A DNA stretch of 64,000 bases. Origin: Telluria beijingensis. Lineage in GTDB: Bacteria; Pseudomonadota; Gammaproteobacteria; Burkholderiales; Burkholderiaceae_D. The DNA lies in contig NZ_CP132480.1 in NCBI RefSeq assembly GCF_030770395.1, forward strand, positions 3,615,802-3,679,801, given 5' to 3'. Position 1 is the stretch's first letter. Each line of letters begins with the position of its first letter. A program made the position numbers and the translations under genes. Below are positions 1-8,531 of this stretch, one piece after another. The notes under the pieces were generated by a model. That model searched no databases. It was given only the letters and a program-made list of their open reading frames with translations, and had not been told where the DNA came from.

Positions 1-504
1 TTCCTTCAGAGTAATTGTGTCGTCCAGCTCGCCATGGATCAAAATAGTGTCTTCAGGCACTTGCGGCATCGGCCATTTGCCGGCCGCAGTACCGACCAGC
101 ACCAGGCGCTCGGCCGGCCGGCCCTCGGCCGCCAGGCGCAGCGCGAACTGCGCCTGCACGAAGGTGCCGAACGAGAAACCGGTCAAGGTGATCGGCAGGT
201 CCGGGAATTTTTCGCGCATGTGGGCGTACATGACGGCCATGTCGTCGACTTCGCCGCGGCCCTCGTCGTGCACGCCTTCGGATTCGCCCACGCCCCTGAA
301 ATTGAAGCGCGCCGCCGCATAGCCGAGCGTCACGAAGGTGCGCGCCAGGGTCTGGGCCACCTTGTTTTCCATGGTGCCGCCATACAGCGGGTGCGGGTGG
401 GCGACCAGGGCGACGCCGCGCGGCGCGCCTTCCGGCAGGTCGAGCAGGCACTGCATCTTGCCGGCGTGGCCGTCGAGGGTGAACTTGTGCGAATGGATAT
501 TCAT
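1..504 (-). CDS. alpha/beta hydrolase (3' end outside window)
   Basis: The gene starts at 504 and runs off the left edge, leaving about 168 residues. Visible hydrolase features are the oxyanion-region motif HPHPLYGG (about residue 36), the nucleophile elbow GFSFG (about residue 115), and a late HGELDDT segment that would carry the acid residue. The catalytic His should lie beyond the edge. There is no signal peptide, so it is probably cytoplasmic. It resembles small serine hydrolases annotated as alpha/beta hydrolase or dienelactone-hydrolase-like. The substrate cannot be named. It follows the ferredoxin gene by 19 nt on the same strand. Confidence 0.85.
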   Translation of the reverse strand, partial: MNIHSHKFTLDGHAGKMQCLLDLPEGAPRGVALVAHPHPLYGGTMENKVAQTLARTFVTLGYAAARFNFRGVGESEGVHDEGRGEVDDMAVMYAHMREKFPDLPITLTGFSFGTFVQAQFALRLAAEGRPAERLVLVGTAAGKWPMPQVPEDTILIHGELDDTITLKE

Positions 505-523
505 GGGCCTTCGTGTTCCAGGG

Positions 524-859
524 TCAGATCTTGAGGCGGTCGACGACCTTGCCGCCGACCAGGTGGGTATCGATGATGTCGTCGATGTCGTCGCTGTCGA
601 CATAGGTGTACCAGGTGCCCTCGGGGTAGACCACGAGCACCGGGCCTTCCTCGCAGCGGTCGAGGCAGCCGGACTGGTTGATGCGCACCTTGCCCTGGCC
701 GCTCAGTTCCAGTTCCTTGATGCGTTTCTTGGCGTGTTTTTGCGCCTTTTCGGCGCCGCACTTGCCGCAGCTTTGGCGTGCATCCTTGCCTTCGCGCTCG
801 TTCATGCAGAAAAACACATGGTATTTATAAAACTGTTCTGCGTTTACATGGTCGGTCAT
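524..859 (-). CDS. (2Fe-2S) ferredoxin, thioredoxin-like fold
   Basis: A 111-residue protein starting MTDHVNAEQF. It has CMNERE near residue 22, then SCGKCGAEKA, and later GCLDRCEEGPVLVVYP. This cysteine spacing is that of thioredoxin-like [2Fe-2S] ferredoxins (the family of the NuoE C-terminal domain and Aquifex-type ferredoxins), and four of the cysteines would bind the cluster. A longer reading from 1000 is open, but its first 47 residues are low-complexity and overlap the VanZ-like gene, so the ATG at 859 is preferred. It probably shares a transcript with the downstream hydrolase. The electron partner is unknown. Confidence 0.9.
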   Translation of the reverse strand: MTDHVNAEQFYKYHVFFCMNEREGKDARQSCGKCGAEKAQKHAKKRIKELELSGQGKVRINQSGCLDRCEEGPVLVVYPEGTWYTYVDSDDIDDIIDTHLVGGKVVDRLKI

Positions 860-914
860 GTCGTTCTCGCTGGAAAGAGTGGCATGGCATCGCGCCAAAA
901 CGCCATGATACCCG

Positions 915-2057
915 CTAGCGATTGAGTTTATGCGAGGGGAGCAAGAGGAACCACAGGGCGACGAAGGGCCAGGCCAGGGCCAGGAACTGGGCCGCGCCAT
1001 TAAAGTTGAGGAACTTGCCTTGCACCCAGCCCTGCAGCGTGGACGAGAAATACGGGTTCACGGGAATCGTATTGACCACCACCAGGGCCAGGATCAGCGT
1101 CACCACCGCCAGCCGGCGCTGCGCCACCTGCGGCGCGAACACCAGGCCGGACAGCATGATCAGGCCGATCAGGAAGCCCCCTTCGGCGCCCGGCGTGACC
1201 CAGACCAGGGCGTTATCGGGCCGGAACAGCAGCGAGCTGGCGAAGGCCTTCACCACCAGTGCGCTGGCCAGCAAGGCCAGCATCAGCCAGAAGCGCGGGG
1301 CGCCGCGCCGCACCAGGCACATCAGGGTGAGGGCGGCGCCGGTCATGCCGCACGCGGTGATGATGGTTTCGGACAGCCAGTACTGTTCCACGCTCATGAT
1401 GTCGCTGCCGGGCCGCAGCAGGGCCACCAGGTCGATCTCGGTATCGAACCAGGACGACATCCAGCCGGACAGGATGGGCAGCACCTGGCCGTGGCCGAAC
1501 AGGTAGCTCTGGGGGTAGATCTGGGCCAGCGGCCAGATGGCCACCAGCACCAGGCCCTGGCTGGCGTGCGGCGCGAACCAGCGCTGGCGCAGCTTGAACA
1601 GGCGGCTGCGGTCGAGCAGGCCCGGCGCCCACAGCGCGCCGAGGATGGCGCCGAGCAGGCAGCCGCCGGCATTGGTGGCGAAGTCGAGGTTCGACGGCAC
1701 GCGGCTCGGTAAATACGTCTGCACCGCCTCCATGGTGCCGGTGGTGAGCAGGCCGGCCAGCGCCGCCAGCAGCACCGCCCACACGCCGCGCACGCGCGGG
1801 TACATCGACAGCACCAGCAGCATGCCGAACGGGATGTAGCCGGCAATGTTGACGCCGGCGTCGAAGCCGGTCCAGTAGCGCTGCTTGACCAGGTTCAGGA
1901 AGGCGAACATGGACACGCCGTTGTCGCGCCAGCCGGTGAACGGGAACCAGCTGGCGTAGACGATCAGGAGCAGGTAGGCCAGCAGCGCGGCGCGCACGAT
2001 CGGCGAGCCGCGCGAGCGGCCGGCGGCCACCTCTGCCGGGACTTCCGCTTCGGTCAT
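915..2057 (-). CDS. VanZ-like integral membrane protein
   Basis: A 380-residue protein with about ten hydrophobic segments. The N-terminal half has the VanZ-like pattern: a first helix followed by YASWFPFTGW, then NIAGYIPFGML and a conserved stretch around PSRVPSNLDFATNAGG near residue 115-130. VanZ-family proteins are poorly understood; the founder affects teicoplanin resistance. The start codon overlaps the stop of the upstream lipoprotein gene by 4 nt, so it is translationally coupled to the Mce-type lipid transport operon. That context suggests an envelope role (inference). The C-terminal half, about 200 residues of extra membrane segments, is longer than in a minimal VanZ protein. Confidence 0.85.
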   Translation of the reverse strand: MTEAEVPAEVAAGRSRGSPIVRAALLAYLLLIVYASWFPFTGWRDNGVSMFAFLNLVKQRYWTGFDAGVNIAGYIPFGMLLVLSMYPRVRGVWAVLLAALAGLLTTGTMEAVQTYLPSRVPSNLDFATNAGGCLLGAILGALWAPGLLDRSRLFKLRQRWFAPHASQGLVLVAIWPLAQIYPQSYLFGHGQVLPILSGWMSSWFDTEIDLVALLRPGSDIMSVEQYWLSETIITACGMTGAALTLMCLVRRGAPRFWLMLALLASALVVKAFASSLLFRPDNALVWVTPGAEGGFLIGLIMLSGLVFAPQVAQRRLAVVTLILALVVVNTIPVNPYFSSTLQGWVQGKFLNFNGAAQFLALAWPFVALWFLLLPSHKLNR

Positions 2058-2686
2058 TTGCCTTGGGTGTCCAGCGACGCCAGCCAGGCCATCAGGTCGG
2101 ACGCCACCCCGTCGGTGCCGGCGGCCAGCGCCGCCACGCCGCCGGCGGCGTCCTGGCTACGCGCGGGCACGTTGCGCCCGAAGCTGCGCTGGTCGACCAG
2201 GCGGTGTTCCTGGAACACCGAGGCGCGCAGCATGACCTGGCCTTCGCTCTGGCCCGCGCTAGCGAAGGCATGAACGAAGTCGTCGATCTCGATGCGCAGG
2301 ATCGGCACGCCGGTGGCGGCGTCGGTGGCCGACAGCACCTTGACGCCCGACTGCGCCAGGCGCGCCTTGACGCGCTGGGTGACCAGGTTGACCGGGGTCG
2401 CGCTCCAGCGGCTGGTGGCGTAGGTGCGCGCCTGCTGCGCATCGGCGTAGTTCAGGCGATAGAACATGCGCTCGGTGTCGAGGGTGGCCGGGCCGGTGAC
2501 GTCCATGACCACGATGGCGGCCGGTTTCGGGCTTGCTGCCGCCTGCACGGCAGGCGTGACGGGGCCGAAGTCGAAGATGGTGTTCGAGGCACGCTCGGTG
2601 CTGCCGCAGCCGGCCAACAACAAGGAACAGGCGATGGCGACGGCGGCCGGGAGGTGGAAGAAGTAGCGGTTCACGGTGATCCTCAT
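2054..2686 (-). CDS. ABC-type transport auxiliary lipoprotein (PqiC/MCE-associated)
   Basis: A 210-residue lipoprotein. A signal peptide ends in the lipobox LLAGC with the lipidated Cys at residue 27. The body (FDFGPVTPA, then VVMDVTGPATLDTERMFYRL) matches the auxiliary lipoprotein family that accompanies MCE-type ABC transporters and PqiC. It would sit in the outer membrane, facing the periplasm, and help receive or deliver lipids. It overlaps the MCE gene upstream and the VanZ-like gene downstream by 4 nt each, so the three are coupled. The start at 2686 is fixed by that overlap and by the signal peptide. Confidence 0.9.
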   Translation of the reverse strand: MRITVNRYFFHLPAAVAIACSLLLAGCGSTERASNTIFDFGPVTPAVQAAASPKPAAIVVMDVTGPATLDTERMFYRLNYADAQQARTYATSRWSATPVNLVTQRVKARLAQSGVKVLSATDAATGVPILRIEIDDFVHAFASAGQSEGQVMLRASVFQEHRLVDQRSFGRNVPARSQDAAGGVAALAAGTDGVASDLMAWLASLDTQGK

Positions 2687-3630
2687 TTGGTCGGTGGCGC
2701 GAAGCCCGCCTCGCCGGGGCCGGGCGCGTCGCCCGGGGTGCCGAACAGGATGCTTTGCGGGCGATCGGAGAACGAGTTGGCGGTGCGCCTGACCGCGCGC
2801 AGCGACGCGCGCGCCTCGTCGGTCATCTGCACCACGTGCGGCAGCGTCTCCAGTTCGAGGTGGCTGGTGGCCGCGCCAAGCGCGCCGATGGTGGTGTTCA
2901 GGCGCTCGATCGGGCCGTCGGCCGCCTGCAGGCGCGTCGCCAGCTGGTCGTAGTTGCGGGTCATCGAGGTGGCGCTGTTGGCCAGGGTGTCGATCGAATC
3001 CATGCTGCGGTTGACCTTGTTCACCAGGCCGGGCAACTGGTCGAGCACCGGGTCGAGGCGCGGCGGGATAGCTGCATAGGCTTCGGCGGCGCGGTCGACG
3101 CTGTCGAAGGCGCCGATCATCCGGGCGCGGTTGTCCTCGCTCAGCAGCTCGTCGAGGCTGGCGGTGACCTTCTCGGCCTTTTCCAGGATCGCCAGGCCGC
3201 GGTCTTCGAGCTGGTCGAGCAGGCCCGGACGCAGCGGGATGCGGGCAATGCGGTCGCCGCCGGTGGCCAGGCGCGGCGAACCGGTGCGGTCGTCGTCGAG
3301 CTGGATGAAGGCGATCCCGGTCACGCCCTGGTAGCCGAGCGAGGCATAGGTGGTGGACGTGATCGGCGAGGCTTCGTCGACCGACAGGCGGATCAGGATC
3401 TGGCCGGTGACGCGCGGGTCGAAGACGATCTCGTCGACGCGGCCGATCTCGAGGCCGCGGTAGCGCACTGTGGCTTGCGGATTGAGGCCTGGGATCGACT
3501 GGGTGGTGACGATCTCGTAGGGCACCAGCTCGGTCTTGTCGCGGTTGAACCAGAGGCCGATCAGGACGGTGGCCACCAGCAGCGCGATCGTGAAGATGCC
3601 GGTCATCAGGGCATGCGACCTGTTTTCCAT
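2683..3630 (-). CDS. MlaD family protein (MCE domain)
   Basis: A 315-residue protein with one N-terminal membrane anchor (about residues 10-28) and a single MCE domain (about 40-120, including VRYRGLEIGRVDEI). A long helical tail follows. MCE proteins form hexameric periplasmic rings that shuttle phospholipids between inner and outer membrane together with an MlaE permease and MlaF ATPase, both encoded just upstream here. The tail is longer than in E. coli MlaD and resembles the helix-extended MCE proteins of Burkholderiales. It overlaps the lipoprotein gene by 4 nt and lies 2 nt after the ATPase gene. Confidence 0.93.
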   Translation of the reverse strand: MENRSHALMTGIFTIALLVATVLIGLWFNRDKTELVPYEIVTTQSIPGLNPQATVRYRGLEIGRVDEIVFDPRVTGQILIRLSVDEASPITSTTYASLGYQGVTGIAFIQLDDDRTGSPRLATGGDRIARIPLRPGLLDQLEDRGLAILEKAEKVTASLDELLSEDNRARMIGAFDSVDRAAEAYAAIPPRLDPVLDQLPGLVNKVNRSMDSIDTLANSATSMTRNYDQLATRLQAADGPIERLNTTIGALGAATSHLELETLPHVVQMTDEARASLRAVRRTANSFSDRPQSILFGTPGDAPGPGEAGFAPPTK

Positions 3631-3632
3631 AA

Positions 3633-4490
3633 CTATCGATTCTCCGGTTCATGCTGGGCGTGGCGCTCGTCGAGCACTTCCAGCGCCCGCTGGCCGCGCG
3701 GGCCCAGGAAAAAGTGTTTGATGAAGGGGTGCTCGACCTGCAGCACGTCGCATGACGGTCCCACCGCCAGCACGTGCTTCTCGGCCAGCACCGCGATGCG
3801 CGAGGACAGCGCGAACAGGGTGTCCAGGTCGTGCGTGACCATCACCACCGTGAGTTTCAGTTCGCGGTGCAGGGTCTGGATCAGGGCGACGAAGGCGTCC
3901 GACAGGTCGGGGTCCAGCCCGGCCGTCGGTTCGTCCAGGAACAGCAGCTGCGGCTCGAGGGCCAGCGCGCGCGCCAGGGCGGCGCGCTTGACCATCCCGC
4001 CCGACAGGTCGGCCGGCATCTTGTTGGCGTGCTCGGGGCCCAGGCCCACCATATTCATCTTGAGCAGCACGGCGTCGCGGATCACGTCCTCGGGCAGCGA
4101 GCGCAGTTCGCGCATCGGCAGGGCGATGTTATCGAACACGCTCAGCGCCGAGTACAGGGCGCCCTGCTGGAACAGCATGCCCCAGTGGTTGCGCATGCGT
4201 TGCAGCTGCTGGGGCGAGGCCGCGCTGATGTCCTCGCCGAACACGTGCACGCTGCCCTGCGCCGGGCGTTCGAGGCCCAGCATCTGGCGCAGCAGCACGG
4301 TCTTGCCGGTGCCGGAGCCGCCGACGATGGTGAGGATCTCGCCGCCGTAGATCTCGAGGTTCAGGTCCTGGTGCACCACGGTGCGACCGAATTTCGTCCA
4401 CAGGTTGCGGATCTGGACCACCGGCGCGCCGACTTCCTCCTCGGGACGCAGGTTCAGTTCCTGCTTGCGCGCTTTTTTCGAGTCCACCAT
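3633..4490 (-). CDS. MCE-type lipid transport ATP-binding protein (MlaF-like)
   Basis: A 285-residue ABC ATPase. Walker A is GGSGTGKT (57-64), the signature is LSGGM (162-166), Walker B is LLFLDEP (182-188), and the H-loop lies in MVTHDLD. The LSGGM signature, with Met rather than Gln after the glycines, is typical of MlaF/Mkl ATPases. It powers lipid movement through the permease encoded immediately upstream. The start ATG overlaps the permease stop (ATGA at 4487-4492), supporting this start. A longer open frame continues upstream in the same frame but is a shadow of the permease gene. Confidence 0.95.
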   Translation of the reverse strand: MVDSKKARKQELNLRPEEEVGAPVVQIRNLWTKFGRTVVHQDLNLEIYGGEILTIVGGSGTGKTVLLRQMLGLERPAQGSVHVFGEDISAASPQQLQRMRNHWGMLFQQGALYSALSVFDNIALPMRELRSLPEDVIRDAVLLKMNMVGLGPEHANKMPADLSGGMVKRAALARALALEPQLLFLDEPTAGLDPDLSDAFVALIQTLHRELKLTVVMVTHDLDTLFALSSRIAVLAEKHVLAVGPSCDVLQVEHPFIKHFFLGPRGQRALEVLDERHAQHEPENR

Positions 4491-5623
4491 CAGAAGCCCG
4501 TCCCGCTGAAGATGATGGCGTACACCGCGTCGGCCAGGATCACCACCGTGATCGCGGTGACCACCGACGTCGTGGTGCCGCGGCCCAGGCTCTCGGTATT
4601 GGGCTTGATGCGCAGGCCGAAATGGCAGGCGATCAGGGCGATCAGCACCCCGAACGTGGCGCCCTTGAGCAGGCCGATGGTGTAGTTGACGAAGGGGACC
4701 GCGTCCGGCAGCTTTTGCAGGAAGTAGCGGAACGACATGCCCATCTCGATCTTGGCCGAGACCATGCCGCCCAGCAGGGCCATGGCATCGGTCCAGACCA
4801 CCAGCAGCGGCATCGAGATCGCCAGCGCGATCACCTTGGGCATGATCAGGCGGTAGCCGTGCGAGACGCCCATCACCAGCATGGCGTCGAGTTCTTCCGT
4901 CACCCGCATCACGCCCAGCTGGGCGGTGATCGAGGAGCCGGAGCGGCCGGCGACCAGGATTGCGGCCAGCAGCGGCCCCAGTTCGCGGATCACCGCCATG
5001 CCAAGGATGTTGACCAGGTAGGCGTCGCCGCCGAACATGCGCAGCTGCTGCGACGACAGGTAGGAGAGCACGATCCCGATCAGGAAGCCGACCATGGCCG
5101 TGATGCCCAGCGCCTGGAAGCCGGAGTGATAGATATTGGCCGAGATCTCGCGCCATGGCCCGGTCTGCGGGCGGCGCAGGAAGCGGCCCAGGTCCTGGAT
5201 CACGATCCCGATCAGGCCGATGAAGCTGCGCAGGTGCTCGAAGAAGTCCAGGATGCCGGCGCCCAGCTTGATCACCCAATGGAAGGGGCTCACCCGGTGG
5301 CGCGGCAGCTTGATGTGGCTGGCCTCTTCGATGCGCTTGAACAGGTCTTCCTGGCGCGGGTCGAGTTTGAGGCGCTTGGGACGCTCCTTGTTCCAGGTAT
5401 TCCAGAACATCTGGGCGCCGATATGGTCGAGGCTTTCGATGCCGGACAGGTCCCATTCGCAGGCGCCCTTGTCCTTCAGGCCGGCCAGCTGGCGCGTGAT
5501 GCCCTTGAGGACGCCGCGCTGCGACAGGCCGTGGACTTGCCACACACCCTCGGCAACGACAGATTGGCCGGGCCCCTGGCCGGACTGTTGAATGATTAAT
5601 GTTGGCGCATTTTCAATCTGCAT
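4490..5623 (-). CDS. MlaE-type lipid transport permease with N-terminal STAS-like domain
   Basis: A 377-residue protein. Residues from about 130 to the end form an MlaE permease (YHSGFQALGITAMVGFLIG, later ELGPLLAAILVAGRSGSS and EELDAMLVMGV). The first ~110 residues are soluble and STAS-like (CEWDLSGIESLDHIGA), similar to the separate MlaB subunit. Stand-alone MlaE is near 260 residues, so this looks like an MlaB-MlaE fusion, a form known in some Proteobacteria. It is the first gene of a five-gene coupled operon: permease, ATPase, MCE protein, lipoprotein, VanZ-like protein. Confidence 0.93.
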   Translation of the reverse strand: MQIENAPTLIIQQSGQGPGQSVVAEGVWQVHGLSQRGVLKGITRQLAGLKDKGACEWDLSGIESLDHIGAQMFWNTWNKERPKRLKLDPRQEDLFKRIEEASHIKLPRHRVSPFHWVIKLGAGILDFFEHLRSFIGLIGIVIQDLGRFLRRPQTGPWREISANIYHSGFQALGITAMVGFLIGIVLSYLSSQQLRMFGGDAYLVNILGMAVIRELGPLLAAILVAGRSGSSITAQLGVMRVTEELDAMLVMGVSHGYRLIMPKVIALAISMPLLVVWTDAMALLGGMVSAKIEMGMSFRYFLQKLPDAVPFVNYTIGLLKGATFGVLIALIACHFGLRIKPNTESLGRGTTTSVVTAITVVILADAVYAIIFSGTGF

Positions 5624-5688
5624 TACGCCAGTGTAAAAGAGAATCGAGGCAGTTGCCAGCCACGATACGGTATGGAAATTGTAGGACG

Positions 5689-7188
5689 TTAGGCCGCCAG
5701 GTGGCGCGCCTGGCGGGCGGGGGCCACGGCGCGCGCGGCGTCGATCGGCTTCACGTTGCGGCTCGGGGCGTCGACCTTGCCGGCGTAGTCGCTGGCCAGC
5801 AGCGCCGCCGCGTCATCCGCCGCCATGCCGCGCAGCTGCAGCCACTGGGCGACGAGCTTGGCCAGGCGGTCGAGGGCGATGCGGTGGGTGGCGTCGGTAT
5901 GGGCGTAGATCCAGTCCGAGAAGGCCATGAAGTTGTCGAATGGCGTCTCTCCCAGCAGGACCGGGATGGTGTTGGCGAAGCGGCCCGAGTTGGCCACCAG
6001 GTCCCAGTAGCGCGCGAAGCGCACCAGGCGCTGCATGGTGGCGAAGTCGATTTTATTTGTCGCCAGCACCGTATAGGGCGGGTAGGGATCGTAGACCATG
6101 CCGAATTCCTGGGTGTGGCGGATGATCGGCGTGCCGCGCAGGCGCTTGAGGATGCCGAACTGGATCTCTTCGGCGCCCAGGCTCACCAGGTGGTCGAAGC
6201 CGCGCGCGAAGCTGGCCACGTCCTCGCCCGGCAGGCCGGCGATCAGGTCGACGTGCAGGTGGGCGGTGGAGTGCTGCGTCAGCCAGCGGATGTTCTCGGC
6301 CGCTTTTTCATTGTTCTGGCGGCGGCTGACCAGGGTCTGCACCTCGGGGTTGAAGCTCTGGATGCCGATTTCGAACTGTAGCGCGCCGGCCGGAAATTTG
6401 GCGATGGTCTCCTTCAGCGCCTCGGGCAGGTGGTCGGGCACCAGCTCGAAGTGGGCATAGACCGGGTCGTTCGGGTAGGCCTCGATCTTATCGAGGAAGA
6501 ACTGCATGATGCGCAGGCTGGTCTTGACGTTCAGGTTGAAGGTGCGGTCGACGAACTTGAACAGGCGCGCACCCTTGGCATACATGGTCTCCATCTCGGC
6601 CAGGAAGGTGTCGAGCGGGAAGGGCCAGGCGGTCTTGTCGAGCGAGGACAGGCAGAATTCGCACTTGAACGGGCAGCCGCGCGAGGCTTCCACGTACAGG
6701 GTGCGGTGGGCGATGTCGTCTTCACTATATAGAGAGTAGGGCAGGACGATGTCTTCCATCGGCGGCTGCACGCCGGCGTGCACCTTCATGATCGGCTTGG
6801 GACCATCGAGGATCTCGCGGCACAGCTTGGGGAAGGTGACGTCGCCCCAGCCGGTGACGACGTAGTCGGCCAGTTTCACGATCTCCTGTTCGCCGGTCTC
6901 GTGCGAGACTTCGGGGCCGCCCAGGATGACGGTCACCTGCGGCGCCACGCGCTTGAGCATGGCCACCAGGCGGGTGGTTTCTTCCACATTCCAGATATAG
7001 ACGCCGAAGCCGACGATGCGCGGCTCATGGGCCAGGATGCGTTCGACCAGGTCGGTGGTCTTGGCGCCGATGACGAATTCCTGGATCGTTGTCTGGTCCT
7101 GCAAGAGGCCCATATTGGCCAGCAGGTACCGCAGGCCCAGGGAGGCGTGCGTATAGCGGGCGTTGAGGGTCGAGAGCAGGATCGTCAT
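5689..7188 (-). CDS. B12-binding domain radical SAM protein
   Basis: A 499-residue enzyme. The N-terminal ~130 residues look like a cobalamin-binding Rossmann domain (LSTLNARYTHASLGLRYL, VILGGPEVSHE). The radical SAM cluster motif CxxxCxxC is at C172, C176 and C179 (ASRGCPFKCEFC). The C-terminal ~150 residues match the DUF4080-type extension seen in this group. The reaction is unknown; such enzymes often methylate or rearrange unactivated carbons. The open frame extends 46 codons further upstream, but the ATG at 7188 begins the conserved MTILLSTLNARYTHAS. It is convergent with nothing and stands alone. Confidence 0.92.
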   Translation of the reverse strand: MTILLSTLNARYTHASLGLRYLLANMGLLQDQTTIQEFVIGAKTTDLVERILAHEPRIVGFGVYIWNVEETTRLVAMLKRVAPQVTVILGGPEVSHETGEQEIVKLADYVVTGWGDVTFPKLCREILDGPKPIMKVHAGVQPPMEDIVLPYSLYSEDDIAHRTLYVEASRGCPFKCEFCLSSLDKTAWPFPLDTFLAEMETMYAKGARLFKFVDRTFNLNVKTSLRIMQFFLDKIEAYPNDPVYAHFELVPDHLPEALKETIAKFPAGALQFEIGIQSFNPEVQTLVSRRQNNEKAAENIRWLTQHSTAHLHVDLIAGLPGEDVASFARGFDHLVSLGAEEIQFGILKRLRGTPIIRHTQEFGMVYDPYPPYTVLATNKIDFATMQRLVRFARYWDLVANSGRFANTIPVLLGETPFDNFMAFSDWIYAHTDATHRIALDRLAKLVAQWLQLRGMAADDAAALLASDYAGKVDAPSRNVKPIDAARAVAPARQARHLAA

Positions 7189-7380
7189 GATGGATGGGGC
7201 GTGCGGCGGCGGGAAAGGCGGTATTTTACTGTGATTACAAGCACTTGCCGTTATTGATGGCGTGGCTGGCGAGATCTTTTTTGCCGATGGCGCTGGTATT
7301 TGTCTGGATTGCTTGTTAGAATGCACGCCGGAATTCAGGAAGCCTGTTGCCCAGTTGAGGAACAGTTTTCCAGCAAGTTA

Positions 7381-7496
7381 TGCCTGATGACCATAGCAAG
7401 TCGGTACCACCCCTTCCCATCCCGAACAGGACCGTGAAACGACATTGCGACGATGATAGTGCTGCAACCAGTGTGAAAGTAGTTTATCGTCAGGCT
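7381..7496 (+). rRNA. rrf: orphan 5S ribosomal RNA gene
   Basis: The stretch begins TGCCTGATGACCATAGCAAG and ends TATCGTCAGGCT; these ends pair as 5S helix I. The internal CCACCCCTTCCCATCCCGAACAG block and GATGATAGTG are 5S hallmarks. The helix IV arm differs from the usual betaproteobacterial form but still pairs (GTGCTG with CAGTGT), so the gene looks structurally intact. No 23S sequence precedes it: the radical SAM gene begins less than 200 nt upstream on the other strand. It is followed directly by a strong terminator. Confidence 0.9.
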
Positions 7497-7510
7497 ATTC
7501 AATAGAGAGA

Positions 7511-7541
7511 AAGCCCACCAGATTGCCTGGTGGGCTTTTTT
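7511..7541 (+). terminator. rho-independent terminator of the 5S gene
   Basis: AAGCCCACCA and TGGTGGGCTT form a perfect 10-bp stem around a 7-nt loop, followed by a run of T residues. It lies 15 nt after the 5S 3' end and matches the position of an rRNA operon terminator. Confidence 0.93.
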
Positions 7542-7565
7542 GTTTTCCGGGCCTGGAATTGGGGT

Positions 7566-8432
7566 TCAGGCCGCGATCGCGTCCAGTTCCGCCAGGGCGT
7601 CTTTCGGCAGCACGAGTGCTGCCGCGGCGATGTTCTCGCGCAGGTGGACCGGCGAGGAGGTGCCGGGAATGAGCAGGATGTTCGGCGAGCGCTGCAGCAG
7701 CCAGGCGATCGCGACCTGCATCGGCGTGGCGTCGAGCCGGGCTGCGACGGCCGACAGGGCGTTCGACTGCAGCGGCGTGAATCCACCGAGCGGGAAGAAG
7801 GGCACATAGGGGATGCCCTGGCGTGCCAGCGCATCGATCATCGCGTCGTCAGCGCGGTGGACCAGGTTATACATATTCTGGACGCAGGCGATTGGCAGGA
7901 TGCGTTGCGCTTCCTCGAGCTGGCGCGGCGTCACGTTGCTCAGGCCGATGTGCTGGATCAGGCCGCGCTGGCGCAGTTCGGCAAGGGTCGCCAGTTGCGG
8001 TTCGAGCGAGCCTTCCGCCGGTTTGTAGGGGTCGAACATGGCGCGCAGATTTACTACTTCCAATGTCTCCAGTCCCAGGTTGCGCAGGTTGTCGTGCACG
8101 GCCTGTTCGAGTTCGGGCGCCGAGAAGGCGGGCAGCCAGCTGCCATCGGCGCCGCGCCGCGCGCTGACCTTGGTCACGATCACGAGTTCTTCGTTGTAAG
8201 GGTGGAGTGCTTCGCGGATCAACTGGTTGGTGATGTGCGGGCCATAGAAATCCGAGGTGTCGATATGGTTCACGCCAAGTTCCAGCGCTTCGCGCAGCAC
8301 CTTATGCGCGGTCGCCGCATCCTTGGGCGGGCCGAAGGCGTTGGGGCCGGCCAGTTGCATGGCGCCGTAGCCGAGGCGGTGTACCGTGCGGCTGCCGAGG
8401 GAATAGGTACCGGCTTGATCGATGGTGGACAT
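7566..8432 (-). CDS. pdxI: aldo/keto reductase, pyridoxal reductase (PdxI/YdbC)-like
   Basis: A 288-residue TIM-barrel reductase. The N-terminal LGYGAMQLAGPNAFGPP, IDTSDFYG (D58, Y63), VTKVSARRG (K88) and VPFFPLGGFTPLQS closely match, from memory, the E. coli YdbC/PdxI group, which reduces pyridoxal to pyridoxine with NADPH. The usual catalytic His is replaced in VVNLR near residue 128, which is normal for this subgroup. The start at 8432 has an AGGAGA ribosome site; a longer frame to 8507 lacks one. It is divergent from a LysR regulator 99 nt away, which probably controls it. The symbol is by remembered similarity. Confidence 0.88.
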   Translation of the reverse strand: MSTIDQAGTYSLGSRTVHRLGYGAMQLAGPNAFGPPKDAATAHKVLREALELGVNHIDTSDFYGPHITNQLIREALHPYNEELVIVTKVSARRGADGSWLPAFSAPELEQAVHDNLRNLGLETLEVVNLRAMFDPYKPAEGSLEPQLATLAELRQRGLIQHIGLSNVTPRQLEEAQRILPIACVQNMYNLVHRADDAMIDALARQGIPYVPFFPLGGFTPLQSNALSAVAARLDATPMQVAIAWLLQRSPNILLIPGTSSPVHLRENIAAAALVLPKDALAELDAIAA

Positions 8433-8531
8433 GCTTGTTCTCCTGGGATTTGGTTGAGCAATCAAGATAAGGCGCGGCCGTCTGTGTGACAATCCAGGTA
8501 AATCCACACGGGTTGTGCGAAAAGGCGAACA

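Noticed and set aside
7260..7380. Dedicated promoter for the orphan 5S gene
   Set aside because: TAGAAT at 7317-7322 is a fair -10, but no -35 is found at 16-18 nt.
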